A stretch of 56,562 nucleotides of DNA from Streptomyces populi (GTDB lineage: Bacteria > Actinomycetota > Actinomycetes > Streptomycetales > Streptomycetaceae), in the NCBI RefSeq assembly GCF_002911015.1, contig NZ_KZ626893.1:1-56562 (forward strand). The letters run 5' to 3'. Shown here piece after piece: positions 25,231-33,806 of this stretch. The translations under genes were made by a program, and so were the position numbers. The stretch's first letter is position 1; each line of letters starts with the position of its first letter. The notes below the pieces were generated by a model. That model was given only the letters and a program-made list of their open reading frames with translations. It did no database searches and was not told the DNA's origin.

Positions 25231-25714
25231 CGTTCGGCTCCCGCGGCCGGGCCGGGGCCGGGGAGGAGTGCCGTCCGGCCACCGGTGGACGGGGTCGCGG
25301 CCACGGCGTGGTCGGGCGGACCGGACGGAGGGGCGGCGACCGCGTCGACGCCGTGCTCCGGGTGCGTTCCCCGGGACCCGTCGGCCGTTCCTGCGACCAT
25401 GCGTCTTCCTCCGGGCGGACCGGAGGGGATCGCGTCCATGCGCACGACGGCCTCCGGTGGACACTGTCGGTCGGACGCGCTCGGGACGGACGGACGACCC
25501 GTCGCGGCGCGGGATTCAGACCCAAGCACCTCGCGCGGGCGGCGGGCGGACCCGGCGCGCCGGACCGGTGTCTTTCCCCGGCCGCGTCACCGGGACGGAC
25601 GAAGCCTCACCGGCGTTCACCGGCCCGATGAGGTGTCGCGGGGTGACGACCTCGCGGTTCGGCCGTGTCCCGCTTGCGCCGGCGCGGAACGGCTCGCACC
25701 CTCGACGCGTGCAC
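25231..25714. other. 484-base divergent intergenic region, no gene seen
   Basis: Lies between ndh (minus) and the aldose epimerase (plus). Frames through it are rich in Arg, Pro and Gly with no resemblance to known proteins. It should hold the ndh-cydAB promoter. I looked for a redox-sensor (Rex-type TGTGAAC-N-TTCACA) box and did not find one. Confidence 0.5.
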
Positions 25715-26629
25715 ATGAGCCAGACCGGACGCCAACTGACCCTGCGGCACGGCGACCACACCGCCGTCGTGGTGGAACTCGGAGCAGCCCTGCGCTCGTA
25801 CTCCTTCGGAGGCCGTGAGGTGCTCCAGGGGTTCGGCCCGGACGACCCCGTCACCGGCGGGCGCGGCCAGATCCTCGTGCCGTGGCCGAACCGGGTCGGC
25901 GCGGGACGCTACCGGTGGCGCGGGGAGGACCTGCAACTGCCGCTGACCGAGCCCGAGCACGGGAACGCCATTCACGGGCTGCTCCGCTGGACCCCCTGGC
26001 GGGTCGTCGAGTCCGACACCGGCCGTGCCGTGCTCGAGACCGGTCTGTGGCCGCAGCCCGGTTATCCGTTCCACCTCCGGGTCCGCGGCCGGTACGTGGT
26101 GGACGACACGGGCCTCGAGGTGGCCCTGACCACGTGGAACGAGGGCGAGGAGACCGCGCCGTACGGCGTCGGCCAGCACCCCTACTTCACCGTCGGCACC
26201 GGCACCGTGGACGACGCGTCGCTCACCGTGCCGGCGCGGACGTGGCTGCGCACCGACGAGAACGGGCTCCCGGTCGCGGAGGAGCCCGTCACCGGGACCC
26301 CGTACGACTTCCGCGAGCCGCGGGTCATCGGCGCCGCGCGGCTGGACACCCCGTTCGGTTCGCTCGTGCGGGACGCGCGCGGACGGGCGGTGGTCCGGCT
26401 GGCCCACCCCTCCGGCGAACACGGTGTGGACGTCTGGCTGGGAGAGGGCACGGAGTACCTCCAGCTCTACACCGGTGACACGCTTCCGGAACCGGAGAGG
26501 CGCCGGGCCCTCGCCGTCGAGCCGATGTCGTGCCCGCCGAACGCGTTCGCCGACGGGGTCTCGGTCGTCGCCCTGGAGCCCGGTGGGCACCACACGATGC
26601 GCTGGGGCGTCACCCCGTGGCGCGGTTGA
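25715..26629 (+). CDS. Aldose 1-epimerase family protein
   Basis: Encodes 304 residues from ATG 25715 (GTG 25709 is an alternative). The family pattern is present throughout: GAALRSYSFGGREVLQGF, QILVPWPNRVGAGRYRWRGE, NAIHGLLRWTPWRVVE, then YGVGQHPYFTVGTGTVDD with the catalytic His, and RRALAVEPMSCPPNAFAD with the catalytic Glu. It interconverts alpha and beta anomers of a hexose such as glucose or galactose. It is cytoplasmic, with no signal peptide. The gene stands alone, but its location near zwf and GH15 suits a sugar-handling role. Confidence 0.92.
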   Translation: MSQTGRQLTLRHGDHTAVVVELGAALRSYSFGGREVLQGFGPDDPVTGGRGQILVPWPNRVGAGRYRWRGEDLQLPLTEPEHGNAIHGLLRWTPWRVVESDTGRAVLETGLWPQPGYPFHLRVRGRYVVDDTGLEVALTTWNEGEETAPYGVGQHPYFTVGTGTVDDASLTVPARTWLRTDENGLPVAEEPVTGTPYDFREPRVIGAARLDTPFGSLVRDARGRAVVRLAHPSGEHGVDVWLGEGTEYLQLYTGDTLPEPERRRALAVEPMSCPPNAFADGVSVVALEPGGHHTMRWGVTPWRG

Positions 26630-26799
26630 CCGCGCCGCGCGGACAGGAGGTCGGGGCCGGCCCCGCTCCGGGCGCCACCGCGGCGACCACGGGCGAGGGC
26701 GGCCCGGTCACGCCGAAGGGCGTGTTCCGTGCACGAGGGGCTGCTGGGCGCTGACGAGGCACAGCGCGAGCAGGACCTGGGCGGCGAGCACGGTCCCCC

Positions 26800-27030
26800 G
26801 GCGTGAGGACGGCCTTCGTCACGGCGTTCGCCGAAGCGGTCTCCTTCGCCGTCGCCGGCGAAGAGCGGGACGTCCGTCCCTTCGTCGAGTCCGCCGGCCG
26901 AGACCGACAGGCCGGAGACCTCCGGCAGGAGTGCCACGCAGACACGGCTCCCGCGGCCGTCCCGGACACGGGTGGCCCCGTCGGCGGCGACGGCGGCCGG
27001 CACCCGTACGTGGTCGGTCGAGGCGTCCAT
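26800..27030 (-). pseudogene. Possible remnant of a GAF-domain (ANTAR-type) regulator
   Basis: The minus strand from 27030 encodes MDASTDHVRVPAAVAADGAT, VCVALLPEVSGLSVSAGGLD and EGTDVPLFAGDGEGDRFGE with strongly GC-rich third positions. The stretch resembles the GAF half of Streptomyces ANTAR regulators (LSGLSVS..GTPVPVF..D..G). It then degenerates into low-complexity sequence with no ANTAR domain. The remainder of the 496-base gap 26630-27125 shows nothing else. Resemblance only; it could be chance. Confidence 0.3.
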
Positions 27031-27125
27031 CCCGCACGGGGCTCGGGGACTCCGTCCGTACCCGCGTGGCAGGAGCAGACGTTTCACGTCCTGGAAAGCA
27101 CGTCTCGCGTTTCCAGGAGCGGGTC

Positions 27126-27419
27126 TCAGACCTTGAGGTTCTGGTTGGCCCGGGTGGCCGCCTGGCCGAGGTACTGGATCTCCTGGACGCCGACGACGTC
27201 GGACAGCGAGCTGTTCAGGGCGTTCTGCGGGGGGTTGCCGGACATGGTGGTGACTCCGGTCCCGTCGTCCGGGCCCCGGCTCGCGAGGACGGTCCCCCCG
27301 GGCTTGTTCCCGAGGGCGCCCGTGGGCGCGGAGGCGGCGGAGGAAGGGGCGGTGGCCACGAGGACGGCGATGCCGGCGACGGCGGCGGTGCAGAGGGCTC
27401 GGCCGAGAATCTTGATCAT
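27126..27419 (-). CDS. Small secreted protein, hypothetical
   Basis: Start set at ATG 27419 (MIKILGRALCTAAVAGIAVL), giving a Sec signal peptide with cleavage likely after PSSAASA near residue 30. The mature part is about 65 residues, Gly/Asn-rich at first (GALGNKPGGTVLASRGPDDG), then TMSGNPPQNALNSSLSDVVG and QEIQYLGQAATRANQNL. The end is amphipathic. I do not recognise the family. It is divergent from the SDR gene and secreted, so it probably acts in the cell wall or medium. Confidence 0.7.
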   Translation of the reverse strand: MIKILGRALCTAAVAGIAVLVATAPSSAASAPTGALGNKPGGTVLASRGPDDGTGVTTMSGNPPQNALNSSLSDVVGVQEIQYLGQAATRANQNLKV

Positions 27420-27651
27420 GCCCGAACAATGAGGCATGTGGCTCGCGAACACGACGACGCCACTCCGCGATACGCCGTGTGAGCCCGGAACTCCTCACGG
27501 ACGCCCGTGCGCGGCGAGCCGCGTCGCAGCAGGTCACCGCATTCCGCCGGTCGGCCCCGAGGGGCCGCCGCGGCGCTGCTCCTCGGCTCCCGGCGAATTG
27601 CGTGTCCGTTTGCCGCCAGCGTCGGGTGCGCGCGGCCGCTGGGATGGGTGC

Positions 27652-28401
27652 ATGACTTCTCAAGGAACCATGAACGGCAAGGTGGCCCTCGTGACCGGTG
27701 GCAGCCGGGGTATCGGGGCCGCGACGGCGTTGCGTCTGGCCCGCGAGGGCGCGGACGTGGCCGTCACCTATGTGAGCGGCAAGGAGGCCGCGGAGGACGT
27801 GGTGCGGGGCATCGAGGCGCTCGGGCGCAGGGGGCTCGCCCTGCGCGCGGACTCCTCCGACGCGGCGGAGGCCGGCGCGGTGGCCGACCGGGTCGTCGCG
27901 GAGTTCGGGCGGCTCGACGTACTCGTCAACAATGCGGGGGTCGGTGTCCTGGGGCCGCTGGAGTCCCTGTCCCCGGCGGACGTGGACCATGTGCTCGACG
28001 TGAATGTCCGGGGGGTCTTCCTGGTCTCCCGGTCGGCCGTGCCGCACCTCGGGGACGGCGGGCGGATCGTCACGATCGGCAGTTGCATGACACAGCGGGT
28101 CCCCGGTCCCGGGGGAACGCTCTACGCGATGAGCAAGTCCGCGCTGATCGGCCTGACCAGGGCGCTGGCGCGGGAACTGGGCGACCGCGGGATCACCGCC
28201 AACATCGTCCACCCCGGTCCCGTCGACACGGACATGAATCCCGCGGACGGCCCGTACGCCCCGCCCCAGAGCGCGATGACCGCCGTGGGCCGCTTCGGCG
28301 CCGCCGACGAGGTCGCCTCGATGGTCGCGTATCTGGCGGGGAGCGAGGCGGGGTACGTGACGGGGGCCGAGTTCGCGGTGGACGGGGGACACGCCGCGTG
28401 A
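27652..28401 (+). CDS. SDR family oxidoreductase
   Basis: Encodes 249 residues from ATG 27652. Classical short-chain dehydrogenase motifs are all present: the cofactor motif VALVTGGSRGIGAATALRLA, the NNAG motif in RLDVLVNNAGVGVLGPLESL, and the catalytic Ser and Tyr-x3-Lys in IGSCMTQRVPGPGGTLYAMS followed by K. The end VTGAEFAVDGGHAA is typical. The loop after the Rossmann beta-2 strand (VTYVSGKEAAEDVV) suggests NADP preference, but this is uncertain. Substrate unknown. Confidence 0.92.
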   Translation: MTSQGTMNGKVALVTGGSRGIGAATALRLAREGADVAVTYVSGKEAAEDVVRGIEALGRRGLALRADSSDAAEAGAVADRVVAEFGRLDVLVNNAGVGVLGPLESLSPADVDHVLDVNVRGVFLVSRSAVPHLGDGGRIVTIGSCMTQRVPGPGGTLYAMSKSALIGLTRALARELGDRGITANIVHPGPVDTDMNPADGPYAPPQSAMTAVGRFGAADEVASMVAYLAGSEAGYVTGAEFAVDGGHAA

Positions 28402-28423
28402 CGCACCGGGGCCGCACCGGGGC

Positions 28424-28545
28424 CGCACCGGACCGTCCCCGTGCGGCCCCACCGGGAACACACCGGGCCCGGAACCGTCGCGGCACGGACCGGACGGGGA
28501 CCGGTGCGGACCGGTGCGGACCGGTGCGGCCCCGGCGCGGACCGG
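28424..28545. repeat. Imperfect inverted and tandem GC-rich repeats
   Basis: Downstream of the SDR gene the unit GCACCGGGGCC is repeated. After about 60 bases the complementary-looking unit CCGGTGCGGA occurs three times in tandem (28501-28530). The two blocks can pair to make a long imperfect hairpin. With the perfect stem at 28615-28647 this fills the gap between the convergent SDR and allantoicase genes, so it probably ends transcription. Confidence 0.6.
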
Positions 28546-28614
28546 CCGCGCACCCGGTGTTCCGGGACGGGACACGGCTCCGGTCCGGCGCGCGCCGGCG
28601 CGGACAGCCCGCCC

Positions 28615-28647
28615 GGCGGCCCGGAGCGGACACGCCTCCGGGCCGCC
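28615..28647. terminator. Perfect 12-bp stem between SDR gene and alc
   Basis: GGCGGCCCGGAG (28615-28626) pairs perfectly with CTCCGGGCCGCC (28636-28647) across a 9-base loop. It sits between two convergent genes, 8 bases past the allantoicase stop, and there is no T-run, as is common in Streptomyces. It probably serves both genes. Confidence 0.75.
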
Positions 28648-28654
28648 GGGCGGC

Positions 28655-29818
28655 TCAGCCGTCCAGTTCCCGGTGCCGTGCCGTCAGCCGTGACACCCCT
28701 TCCTCCGTCAGGGAGCCGAAGAGGCGCAGGCGGGAGATGCCCCCGTCCGGGAAGATGTCCACGCGGGCGTGCGTGCCGACCGCGGGGGCGGGAAGGGTGA
28801 AGCGGTGGTTGGTGTCGGGCTGGAGGCGGGTGCGGGGCAGGATCTCCGTCCACTCCCCCGCGCCGCCCTCGTCCCGCTCCCCCGCGCCGCCTCCGTCGCC
28901 GTCCCGCACCGACACCGAGGCCCATCCGGCGCTGTTGCCCTTCAGGTACGCCGTGTCGATCTCGACGGCGCGGATCTCGGACCGGGCCGCGAGCCGGTAG
29001 CGGATCCAGTCGTTGCCGTCGTCGCGCCGCCTGCGGGTCTCCCAGCCGTCGTCCATCTTGCGCGAGCGGCCCGGCTGGATGGTGTTGGTGGCGGGTGAGT
29101 AGAAGAGGTCGGAGGCGTCCTCGACCTGTCCGCCGTTCTCCAGGGCGACCACGTCGAAGGTGCCGAGGACGGACAGCCAGTGCGGGTCGGGCACGACCTC
29201 GCCGTGCACACGCAGTCGCGCGATGCCCCCGTCGGGGTGCTGGTTGACGCGCAGGTGCGTGAAGCGCCGCTCCACGGAGACGGCGAATCCGTTGGCCGCG
29301 TGACCACCGACCGGCGTGCGCGGCACCAGGACCGTCCACCTCACCTCGTCCGCGAGGAGTTCCTCGGGCGAGGGCGAACCGGGCACCGAGGCGCCCTCGA
29401 CCGACACCGCCTGCGGGTAGTTGCCGCGGAAGTGGGCCGTGTCGACGACGATCCCGCGGATCACACCGGGGGCACCGAGGCGCACCAGGGCCCAGTCGTG
29501 GTCCTCGGCGGCCGGCCACGGGTGCTCGGCCGAGACACCGCGGCGCCGCCGGGTCTCCCAGCCGTCCATGATCTTGCCCTTGTGACCGAAGCGCTCGGGG
29601 TCGAACTCGGCGGGCCCGGCCAGGAGGAGGTTCTCCCGCTGGGCGAAGAACTCGTCGTTGGCGGCGACGACCCCGGCGCCGAGCCGCCGGTCCGCCAGGT
29701 CGGCGTACCGGGTGAAGGGGAAGTCGGCGGTGCGGTAGTCCGCGTACGGGTCGCCGCCTCCGTAGGGGCTCGCGTCTCCGGTGAAGGCGGCCGGAGCGGT
29801 CGGGTGCTGCGCCGTCAC
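28655..29818 (-). CDS. alc: Allantoicase
   Basis: Encodes 387 residues from ATG 29818. The two allantoicase repeats are visible: the first has GHKGKIMDGWETRRRRGVSA and VDTAHFRGNYPQAVSVEGAS; the second has SRKMDDGWETRRRRDDGNDW and IDTAYLKGNSAGWASVSVRD. Each ends in a beta-rich segment with HPDGGIARLRVHG or FPDGGISRLRLFG. The enzyme hydrolyses allantoate to ureidoglycolate and urea. It lies 166 bases downstream of allB on the same strand and presumably shares its promoter. A 14-residue Asp/Gly-rich insert (DGDGGGAGERDEGG) in the second repeat looks like a loop extension. Confidence 0.95.
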   Translation of the reverse strand: MTAQHPTAPAAFTGDASPYGGGDPYADYRTADFPFTRYADLADRRLGAGVVAANDEFFAQRENLLLAGPAEFDPERFGHKGKIMDGWETRRRRGVSAEHPWPAAEDHDWALVRLGAPGVIRGIVVDTAHFRGNYPQAVSVEGASVPGSPSPEELLADEVRWTVLVPRTPVGGHAANGFAVSVERRFTHLRVNQHPDGGIARLRVHGEVVPDPHWLSVLGTFDVVALENGGQVEDASDLFYSPATNTIQPGRSRKMDDGWETRRRRDDGNDWIRYRLAARSEIRAVEIDTAYLKGNSAGWASVSVRDGDGGGAGERDEGGAGEWTEILPRTRLQPDTNHRFTLPAPAVGTHARVDIFPDGGISRLRLFGSLTEEGVSRLTARHRELDG

Positions 29819-29984
29819 GATGATCGGTCTTCCTTTCGGGGGTCGGCCGTCGCGGTCACGGATGCGGACGGACGTGAAGAAGAACGGATACGGGTCGGGC
29901 CAGGGGGCGAAGTGCGGCGGGCGAGGTACGGTGCGGCGGCCGGAGCGCGGACCGCCGACGTGAATCGGCGGCCGGGGTCACGGA

Positions 29985-31325
29985 CTACGGCCGGCGGGTG
30001 AGGAGTCGTCCGGTGGGTTCGGTGAACCGGCCCTCGGCGAAGATGCGTTCGCCGCGCAGCCACGTCGACTTCACGACGCCGCTGAGCGTCCTGCCCGCGT
30101 AGGCCGTCACCCGGTTGCGGTGCTGGAGCGCGGCGGGGTCGACGGTGAAGGTCTCGTCGGGGGCGAGCACCGCGAAGTCGGCGTCGCGGCCCGCCTCGAC
30201 GGCGCCCTTGCGGTCGCCGAGGCCGACCAGTCCGGCCGTGCGGGAGGACATCCAGCGGACCACGTCCTCCAGGCCGTGGCCGCGTCCGCGGGCCTCGGTC
30301 CAGACGGCGGACAGGCTCAGCTGGAGGCCGGAGATGCCCCCCCACGCGGTCGCGAAGTCGTCCGTCTTGAGGTCGGCGGTCGACGGCGAGTGGTCGGTGA
30401 CCACACAGTCGATGGTGCCGTCGGCCAGCGCCTGCCACAACAGGTCCTGGTTGGCGGCCTCGCGGATGGGCGGGCAGCACTTGAACTCGCTGGCGCCGTC
30501 CGGGACCTCCTCGGCGGTCAGGGTGAGGTAGTGCGGGCAGGTCTCCACGGTGAGCCGGACGCCGTCCGCCCTGGCGGCGGCGATCAGCGGGAGCGCGTCG
30601 CTCGACGACAGGTGCAGCACGTGCACCCGTGCGCCGAGGCGCCCGGCCTGCGCGACGAGGTTCCCGATGGCGGTGTCCTCGGCGCCGCGGGGGCGCGAGG
30701 CGAGGAAGTCGGCGTACTTCCGGCCGCCCTTCTGCGGGGCGGCGGCCAGGTGGTGGGGGTCCTCGGCGTGCACGATCAGCAGGCCGCCGAAGCCGGCGAT
30801 CTCGGTGAGGGACCGGGCGAGCTGCTCCTGGTCCAGTTCGGGGAACTCGTCGACCCCGGACGGCGACAGGAACGCCTTGAACCCGAAGACGCCGGCGTCG
30901 TGCAGGGGTCGCAGGTCCTCGACGTTGCCGGGCAGCGCGCCGCCCCAGAAGCCGACGTCGACGTGCGCCTCGGAGCGGGCGGCGTCCTGCTTGGCACGGA
31001 GGCCCGCGACCGTCGTCGTCGGCGGGAGGGAGTTGAGCGGCATGTCGATCAGGGTGGTGATGCCACCGGCGGCCGCGGCGCGGGTCGCGGTCCGGAAGCC
31101 CTCCCACTCGGCGCGGCCCGGGTCGTTCACGTGGACGTGGGTGTCGACGAGGCCGGGCAGCAGGACGTCGTCGCCGAAGTCCTCGGACCGGGCACCGGGC
31201 GGCACCTCGGCGTCGTACGGCAGCACGGCCGTGATCTTCCCCGCGGCGACCGCGACCGAGGCGGCGCGTGTTCCTTCGGGAGTGATGACACGCGTCGAGC
31301 GCAGCACCAGTTCGGCATCGGACAC
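29985..31325 (-). CDS. allB: Allantoinase
   Basis: Encodes 446 residues from GTG 31325 behind GAGAGGGG. It is a dihydroorotase-like amidohydrolase. Metal ligands are seen in LPGLVDTHVHVNDPGRAEWE, the carboxylated-lysine position in GVFGFKAFLSPSG, histidines in GGLLIVHAEDPHHLAAAP and RVHVLHLSSSDALPLIAAAR, and the Asp in CVVTDHSPSTADLKTD. It opens the hydantoin ring of allantoin to give allantoate. It is divergent from allR, and the shared intergenic region carries repressor-type palindromes at 31375 and 31524. Confidence 0.95.
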   Translation of the reverse strand: MSDAELVLRSTRVITPEGTRAASVAVAAGKITAVLPYDAEVPPGARSEDFGDDVLLPGLVDTHVHVNDPGRAEWEGFRTATRAAAAGGITTLIDMPLNSLPPTTTVAGLRAKQDAARSEAHVDVGFWGGALPGNVEDLRPLHDAGVFGFKAFLSPSGVDEFPELDQEQLARSLTEIAGFGGLLIVHAEDPHHLAAAPQKGGRKYADFLASRPRGAEDTAIGNLVAQAGRLGARVHVLHLSSSDALPLIAAARADGVRLTVETCPHYLTLTAEEVPDGASEFKCCPPIREAANQDLLWQALADGTIDCVVTDHSPSTADLKTDDFATAWGGISGLQLSLSAVWTEARGRGHGLEDVVRWMSSRTAGLVGLGDRKGAVEAGRDADFAVLAPDETFTVDPAALQHRNRVTAYAGRTLSGVVKSTWLRGERIFAEGRFTEPTGRLLTRRP

Positions 31326-31374
31326 CCGGACCCCTCTCTCCGCCGCCGTCGATGATCCCGTTGCCGCCGGTCGT

Positions 31375-31389
31375 TTCCGCGTAACGGAA
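31375..31389. promoter_or_regulatory. AllR-type palindrome before allB
   Basis: TTCCGCGTAACGGAA, a 15-bp inverted repeat, lies about 50 bases upstream of the allB start. It fits the pattern TTCCRNNNTNNGGAA found also before allR, aceB and hyi. These are the targets I recall being reported for AllR in S. coelicolor. It is followed directly by the second motif at 31390. Confidence 0.65.
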
Positions 31390-31406
31390 TTCAACTTTCT
31401 GTTGAA
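31390..31406 (-). promoter_or_regulatory. TCAACA/TTGAA motif at the allB promoter
   Basis: Reads TTCAACAGAAAGTTGAA on the minus strand and abuts the palindrome at 31375. The same motif, in the same orientation relative to the gene, occurs at the aceB (33766) and OHCU (51657) promoters. Its last bases TTGAAT could serve as a -35 box. I could not place a good -10 box. Confidence 0.5.
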
Positions 31407-31523
31407 GAAGTCTTCACTCCGGCCCTTCGCGCCGTCAAGGGTCCGTTTCTCCACCCTCCCCCGGCCCGGACCGCTTCCGCCCTCGACGCGCTCGACGCCC
31501 TCGATGCGCTCGACCGCGGATTC

Positions 31524-31538
31524 TTCCGAAGTGCGGAA
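31524..31538. promoter_or_regulatory. AllR-type palindrome before allR
   Basis: TTCCGAAGTGCGGAA lies about 155 bases upstream of the allR start codon and fits the same TTCCRNNNTNNGGAA pattern. It suggests autoregulation of the repressor gene. The rest of the 365-base allB-allR region shows no other clear element. Confidence 0.6.
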
Positions 31539-31690
31539 CACCGCCTCCGAGGGACAGAATGCGGCTTCGCACCACCCGGCGGCCGATCGGCCGCCGGGTA
31601 GGCTGCGTCTCTGCCCGCCCGCCACCCGCCTCCCCTTCGAGACTCTTCGGGTCACCCCGCTCGATCCCGCGCCCCGAAAGGACCGCCGCC

Positions 31691-32494
31691 GTGCCGCCGT
31701 CCAGCGCCAGCACCACCGACGCCCGATCGTCCGCTTCCAGTGGCGGCGTCCAGTCCCTCGAGCGCGCCTTCGACCTGCTGGAGCGCATGGCCGACGCCGG
31801 GGGCGAGGTCGGTCTGAGCGAGCTCTCCGCGAGCAGCGGGCTGCCGCTGCCCACCATTCACCGGCTGATGCGCACCCTCGTGGCCTGCGGATACGTACGC
31901 CAGCAGGCCAACCGCCGGTACGCGCTCGGCCCCCGTCTGATCCGCCTCGGCGAGTCCGCCTCCCGGCTGCTCGGCGCCTGGGCCCGCCCCTGTCTGGCGC
32001 GCCTGGTGGAGGAGACCGGCGAGACCGCGAACATGGCCCTGCTCGACGGGGACGAGGTCGTCTACGTCGCCCAGGTGCCGTCCAAGCACTCGATGCGCAT
32101 GTTCACCGAGGTGGGCCGCCGGGTGCTGCCGCACTCCACGGGCGTCGGCAAGGCGCTGCTGGCCCACACCCCGGACGACGAGGTGCGCGCCCTGCTCGCC
32201 CGCACGGGGATGCCCGCCGCGACGGAGAAGACGATCACCACGCCGGACGGTTTCCTCGCCGCCCTCGACGAGGTGCGCCGGACCGGTTACGCGGTCGACG
32301 ACAACGAGCAGGAGATCGGCGTCCGCTGCCTGGCCGTCCTCGTGCCCGACTCCCCGACCGCCGCCGCGATCTCGATCTCCGGTCCGGCCGGCCGGGTCAC
32401 CGAGGCCGCCACGGAGAAGATCGTGCCGGTGCTCCAGCAGGTCGCGGCCGAGCTGTCGGAGGTCCTGGCCAGCTCGGGTCCGGGCGTCGGCTGA
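31691..32494 (+). CDS. allR: IclR-family regulator, probable allantoin repressor AllR
   Basis: Encodes 267 residues from GTG 31691 with GAAAGGA upstream. The winged helix is at residues 20-80 (GGVQSLERAFDLLERMADAG, LPLPTIHRLMRTLVACGYVR). The ligand-binding IclR domain follows, with YVAQVPSKHSMRMFTEVGRR, LPHSTGVGKALLAHTPDDEV and YAVDDNEQEIGVRCLAVLVP. IclR proteins bind a small metabolite, in this pathway probably allantoate or glyoxylate (inference). It is divergent from allB, the arrangement known for AllR in Streptomyces. The palindromes at allB, allR, aceB and hyi are its likely sites. Confidence 0.9.
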   Translation: MPPSSASTTDARSSASSGGVQSLERAFDLLERMADAGGEVGLSELSASSGLPLPTIHRLMRTLVACGYVRQQANRRYALGPRLIRLGESASRLLGAWARPCLARLVEETGETANMALLDGDEVVYVAQVPSKHSMRMFTEVGRRVLPHSTGVGKALLAHTPDDEVRALLARTGMPAATEKTITTPDGFLAALDEVRRTGYAVDDNEQEIGVRCLAVLVPDSPTAAAISISGPAGRVTEAATEKIVPVLQQVAAELSEVLASSGPGVG

Positions 32495-32513
32495 CCCGGG
32501 CCCCGTTCCCGGA

Positions 32514-32536
32514 CCGGCCGGCCCCCGTCCGGCCGG
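32514..32536. terminator. GC stem after allR
   Basis: CCGGCCGG (32514-32521) is repeated as CCGGCCGG (32529-32536) and, being self-complementary, can form a short 8-bp stem with a 7-base loop. It lies between the convergent allR and DUF5955 genes. No T-run. Confidence 0.4.
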
Positions 32537-32576
32537 AGGACCTCCGCCCCGCGGGCGGCACGGGTCCCGTCCCTGG

Positions 32577-32900
32577 TCACCGCCTGCCCCGGTGCGGGGG
32601 CTCCCCGAAGAGTTCGACCGCGCTGCGGACGTCCGCGAGGCGGGTCGCGAGAGCGCTCACCGAGCCGATCGCGCCCGCGACCAGGAGGAGCGAGCGGCGC
32701 AGCCGGGGAACCTCCGGGAGACCCCCGGCGGCCATCGCGGCGAGGGACGCGAGCTCGTCCTCGGCGATGCCCCGGTCGGGGAACTCGGCCGGGTGCACGG
32801 CGAGTTCACGGCGCAGCCGGGCGACGGCGGTACGCAGTTCCGCCACCCTCGGATCCTCGTCGCTGCCGGTCACCGGTGTCCGTCCCAAGCTCCGCAACAC
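32577..32900 (-). CDS. DUF5955 family protein
   Basis: About 107 residues, with the start at GTG 32900 (near GGGGGAGAG) or GTG 32873, which would begin VTGSDEDPRVAELRTAVARL. It continues RRELAVHPAEFPDRGIAEDE, GLPEVPRLRRSLLLVAGAIG and ends LADVRSAVELFGEPP. This is the full DUF5955 pattern: two helical hairpins, no signal peptide, and one hydrophobic helix probably used for packing. Function unknown. Its place between allR and aceB suggests a link with this pathway but proves nothing. Confidence 0.75.
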   Translation of the reverse strand: MLRSLGRTPVTGSDEDPRVAELRTAVARLRRELAVHPAEFPDRGIAEDELASLAAMAAGGLPEVPRLRRSLLLVAGAIGSVSALATRLADVRSAVELFGEPPHRGRR

Positions 32901-33110
32901 AGCTCTCCCCCTCGCGCGCCGCTGTGCGCCGGTCCCGCCCATGTCGGCCCCAACTCCCCCTGGCGGTGGTCGGGCGCCGGGGGACGCGGGCCAGTAAACG
33001 CCACCTGACGCGCCGAGCGCCACCGCGCGGACCGAAATTCAGCCCCGGGACACCGGGGTGACGGCCCGGGTTCCGGGGCGCGCTCCGGCCCGGTCGGGTA
33101 TGCAGGGGGC

Positions 33111-33710
33111 ATGACGGAGAACAAGGGCGAGGTGGTGGGGCTGGTGCTGGCGGCCGGAGGCGGACGGCGCCTCGGGGGCCGCCCCAAGGCGCTGCTGCCC
33201 CACCGGGGGCGGCCCCTCGTCGAGCACGCGGTGGAGGCGCTGCGCGCCGGCGGCTGCGCCCGTGTCCACGTCGTCCTCGGCGCGGAGGCCGGCGCCGTGC
33301 GGGAGCAGGCGTCCTTGTCCGGGTGCGTCCTCGTGGACAACCCCCGCTGGGAGGAGGGCATGGGCTCCTCGCTGCGGGCCGGGCTCGGCTCGCTGGCGGA
33401 CTCGGGGGCCCGGGCCGCGCTGGTGTCCCTGGTGGACCAGCCGGGGATAGGCCGGGAGGCGGTGGCCCGGGTGCTCGCCGCGTACGCCTCCCCGCTGACG
33501 CTCGCCGCGGCGGCGTACGACGGTGAGCGCGGCCATCCGGTGCTCTTCGGAGCGGGGCACTGGGCCGGGATCGCGGCGGCCGCCACCGGCGACCGGGGAG
33601 CGCGCGCCTATCTGAGGGCCCACGCGGACGCGGTCGTCCTCGTCGAGTGCGGGGACGTGGCGCGGGCGTACGACATCGACACGGAGGCCGACCTGGTCCA
33701 CCTCGAATGA
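33111..33710 (+). CDS. MobA-like molybdenum-cofactor nucleotidyltransferase
   Basis: Encodes 199 residues from ATG 33111. The nucleotide-binding motif VGLVLAAGGGRRLGGRPKAL is at the N-terminus (LAAGxxxRxGxxK). It is followed by CVLVDNPRWEEGMGSSLRAG and the metal site LVSLVDQPGIGREAVARVL, where Asp of VDQP binds Mg. Enzymes of this MobA/MocA type attach CMP or GMP to molybdopterin. In purine-degradation clusters they usually serve xanthine dehydrogenase, which makes urate; no such enzyme is in the window, so the link is inferred. Confidence 0.88.
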   Translation: MTENKGEVVGLVLAAGGGRRLGGRPKALLPHRGRPLVEHAVEALRAGGCARVHVVLGAEAGAVREQASLSGCVLVDNPRWEEGMGSSLRAGLGSLADSGARAALVSLVDQPGIGREAVARVLAAYASPLTLAAAAYDGERGHPVLFGAGHWAGIAAAATGDRGARAYLRAHADAVVLVECGDVARAYDIDTEADLVHLE

Positions 33711-33765
33711 GAACGGACGGGGGTGGCACCGAGCGTCACTTCCCGTCGGCCCGGAGGATCTCGAC

Positions 33766-33806
33766 GTCAACAAACCATTGAACTTCCACCATGAGGAAAT
33801 TAATAT
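33766..33806 (+). promoter_or_regulatory. aceB promoter with overlapping operator
   Basis: A promoter with -35 TTGAAC (33778-33783), a 17-base spacer and -10 TAATAT (33801-33806) can be read directly. The palindrome TTCCACCATGAGGAA (33784-33798) fills the spacer, so a bound repressor would block RNA polymerase. The motif GTCAACAAACCATTGAAC (33766-33783) overlaps the -35 box. Transcription would start near 33813, leaving a 5' leader of about 200 bases before aceB. Nothing else is seen in the 306-base gap. Confidence 0.7.

Noticed and set aside
23677..25818. 713-codon open frame on the plus strand
   Set aside because: Antisense to ndh and cydA; shadow composition.
28424..28545. CRISPR-like array
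   Set aside because: The units are adjacent GC-rich 10-11-mers with no unique spacers; they form a hairpin region between convergent genes.
26467..28575. 702-codon open frame on the minus strand
   Set aside because: Crosses the aldose epimerase end, the secreted protein gene and the SDR gene with no coherent protein; only a short part (26800-27030) has any resemblance to a domain.
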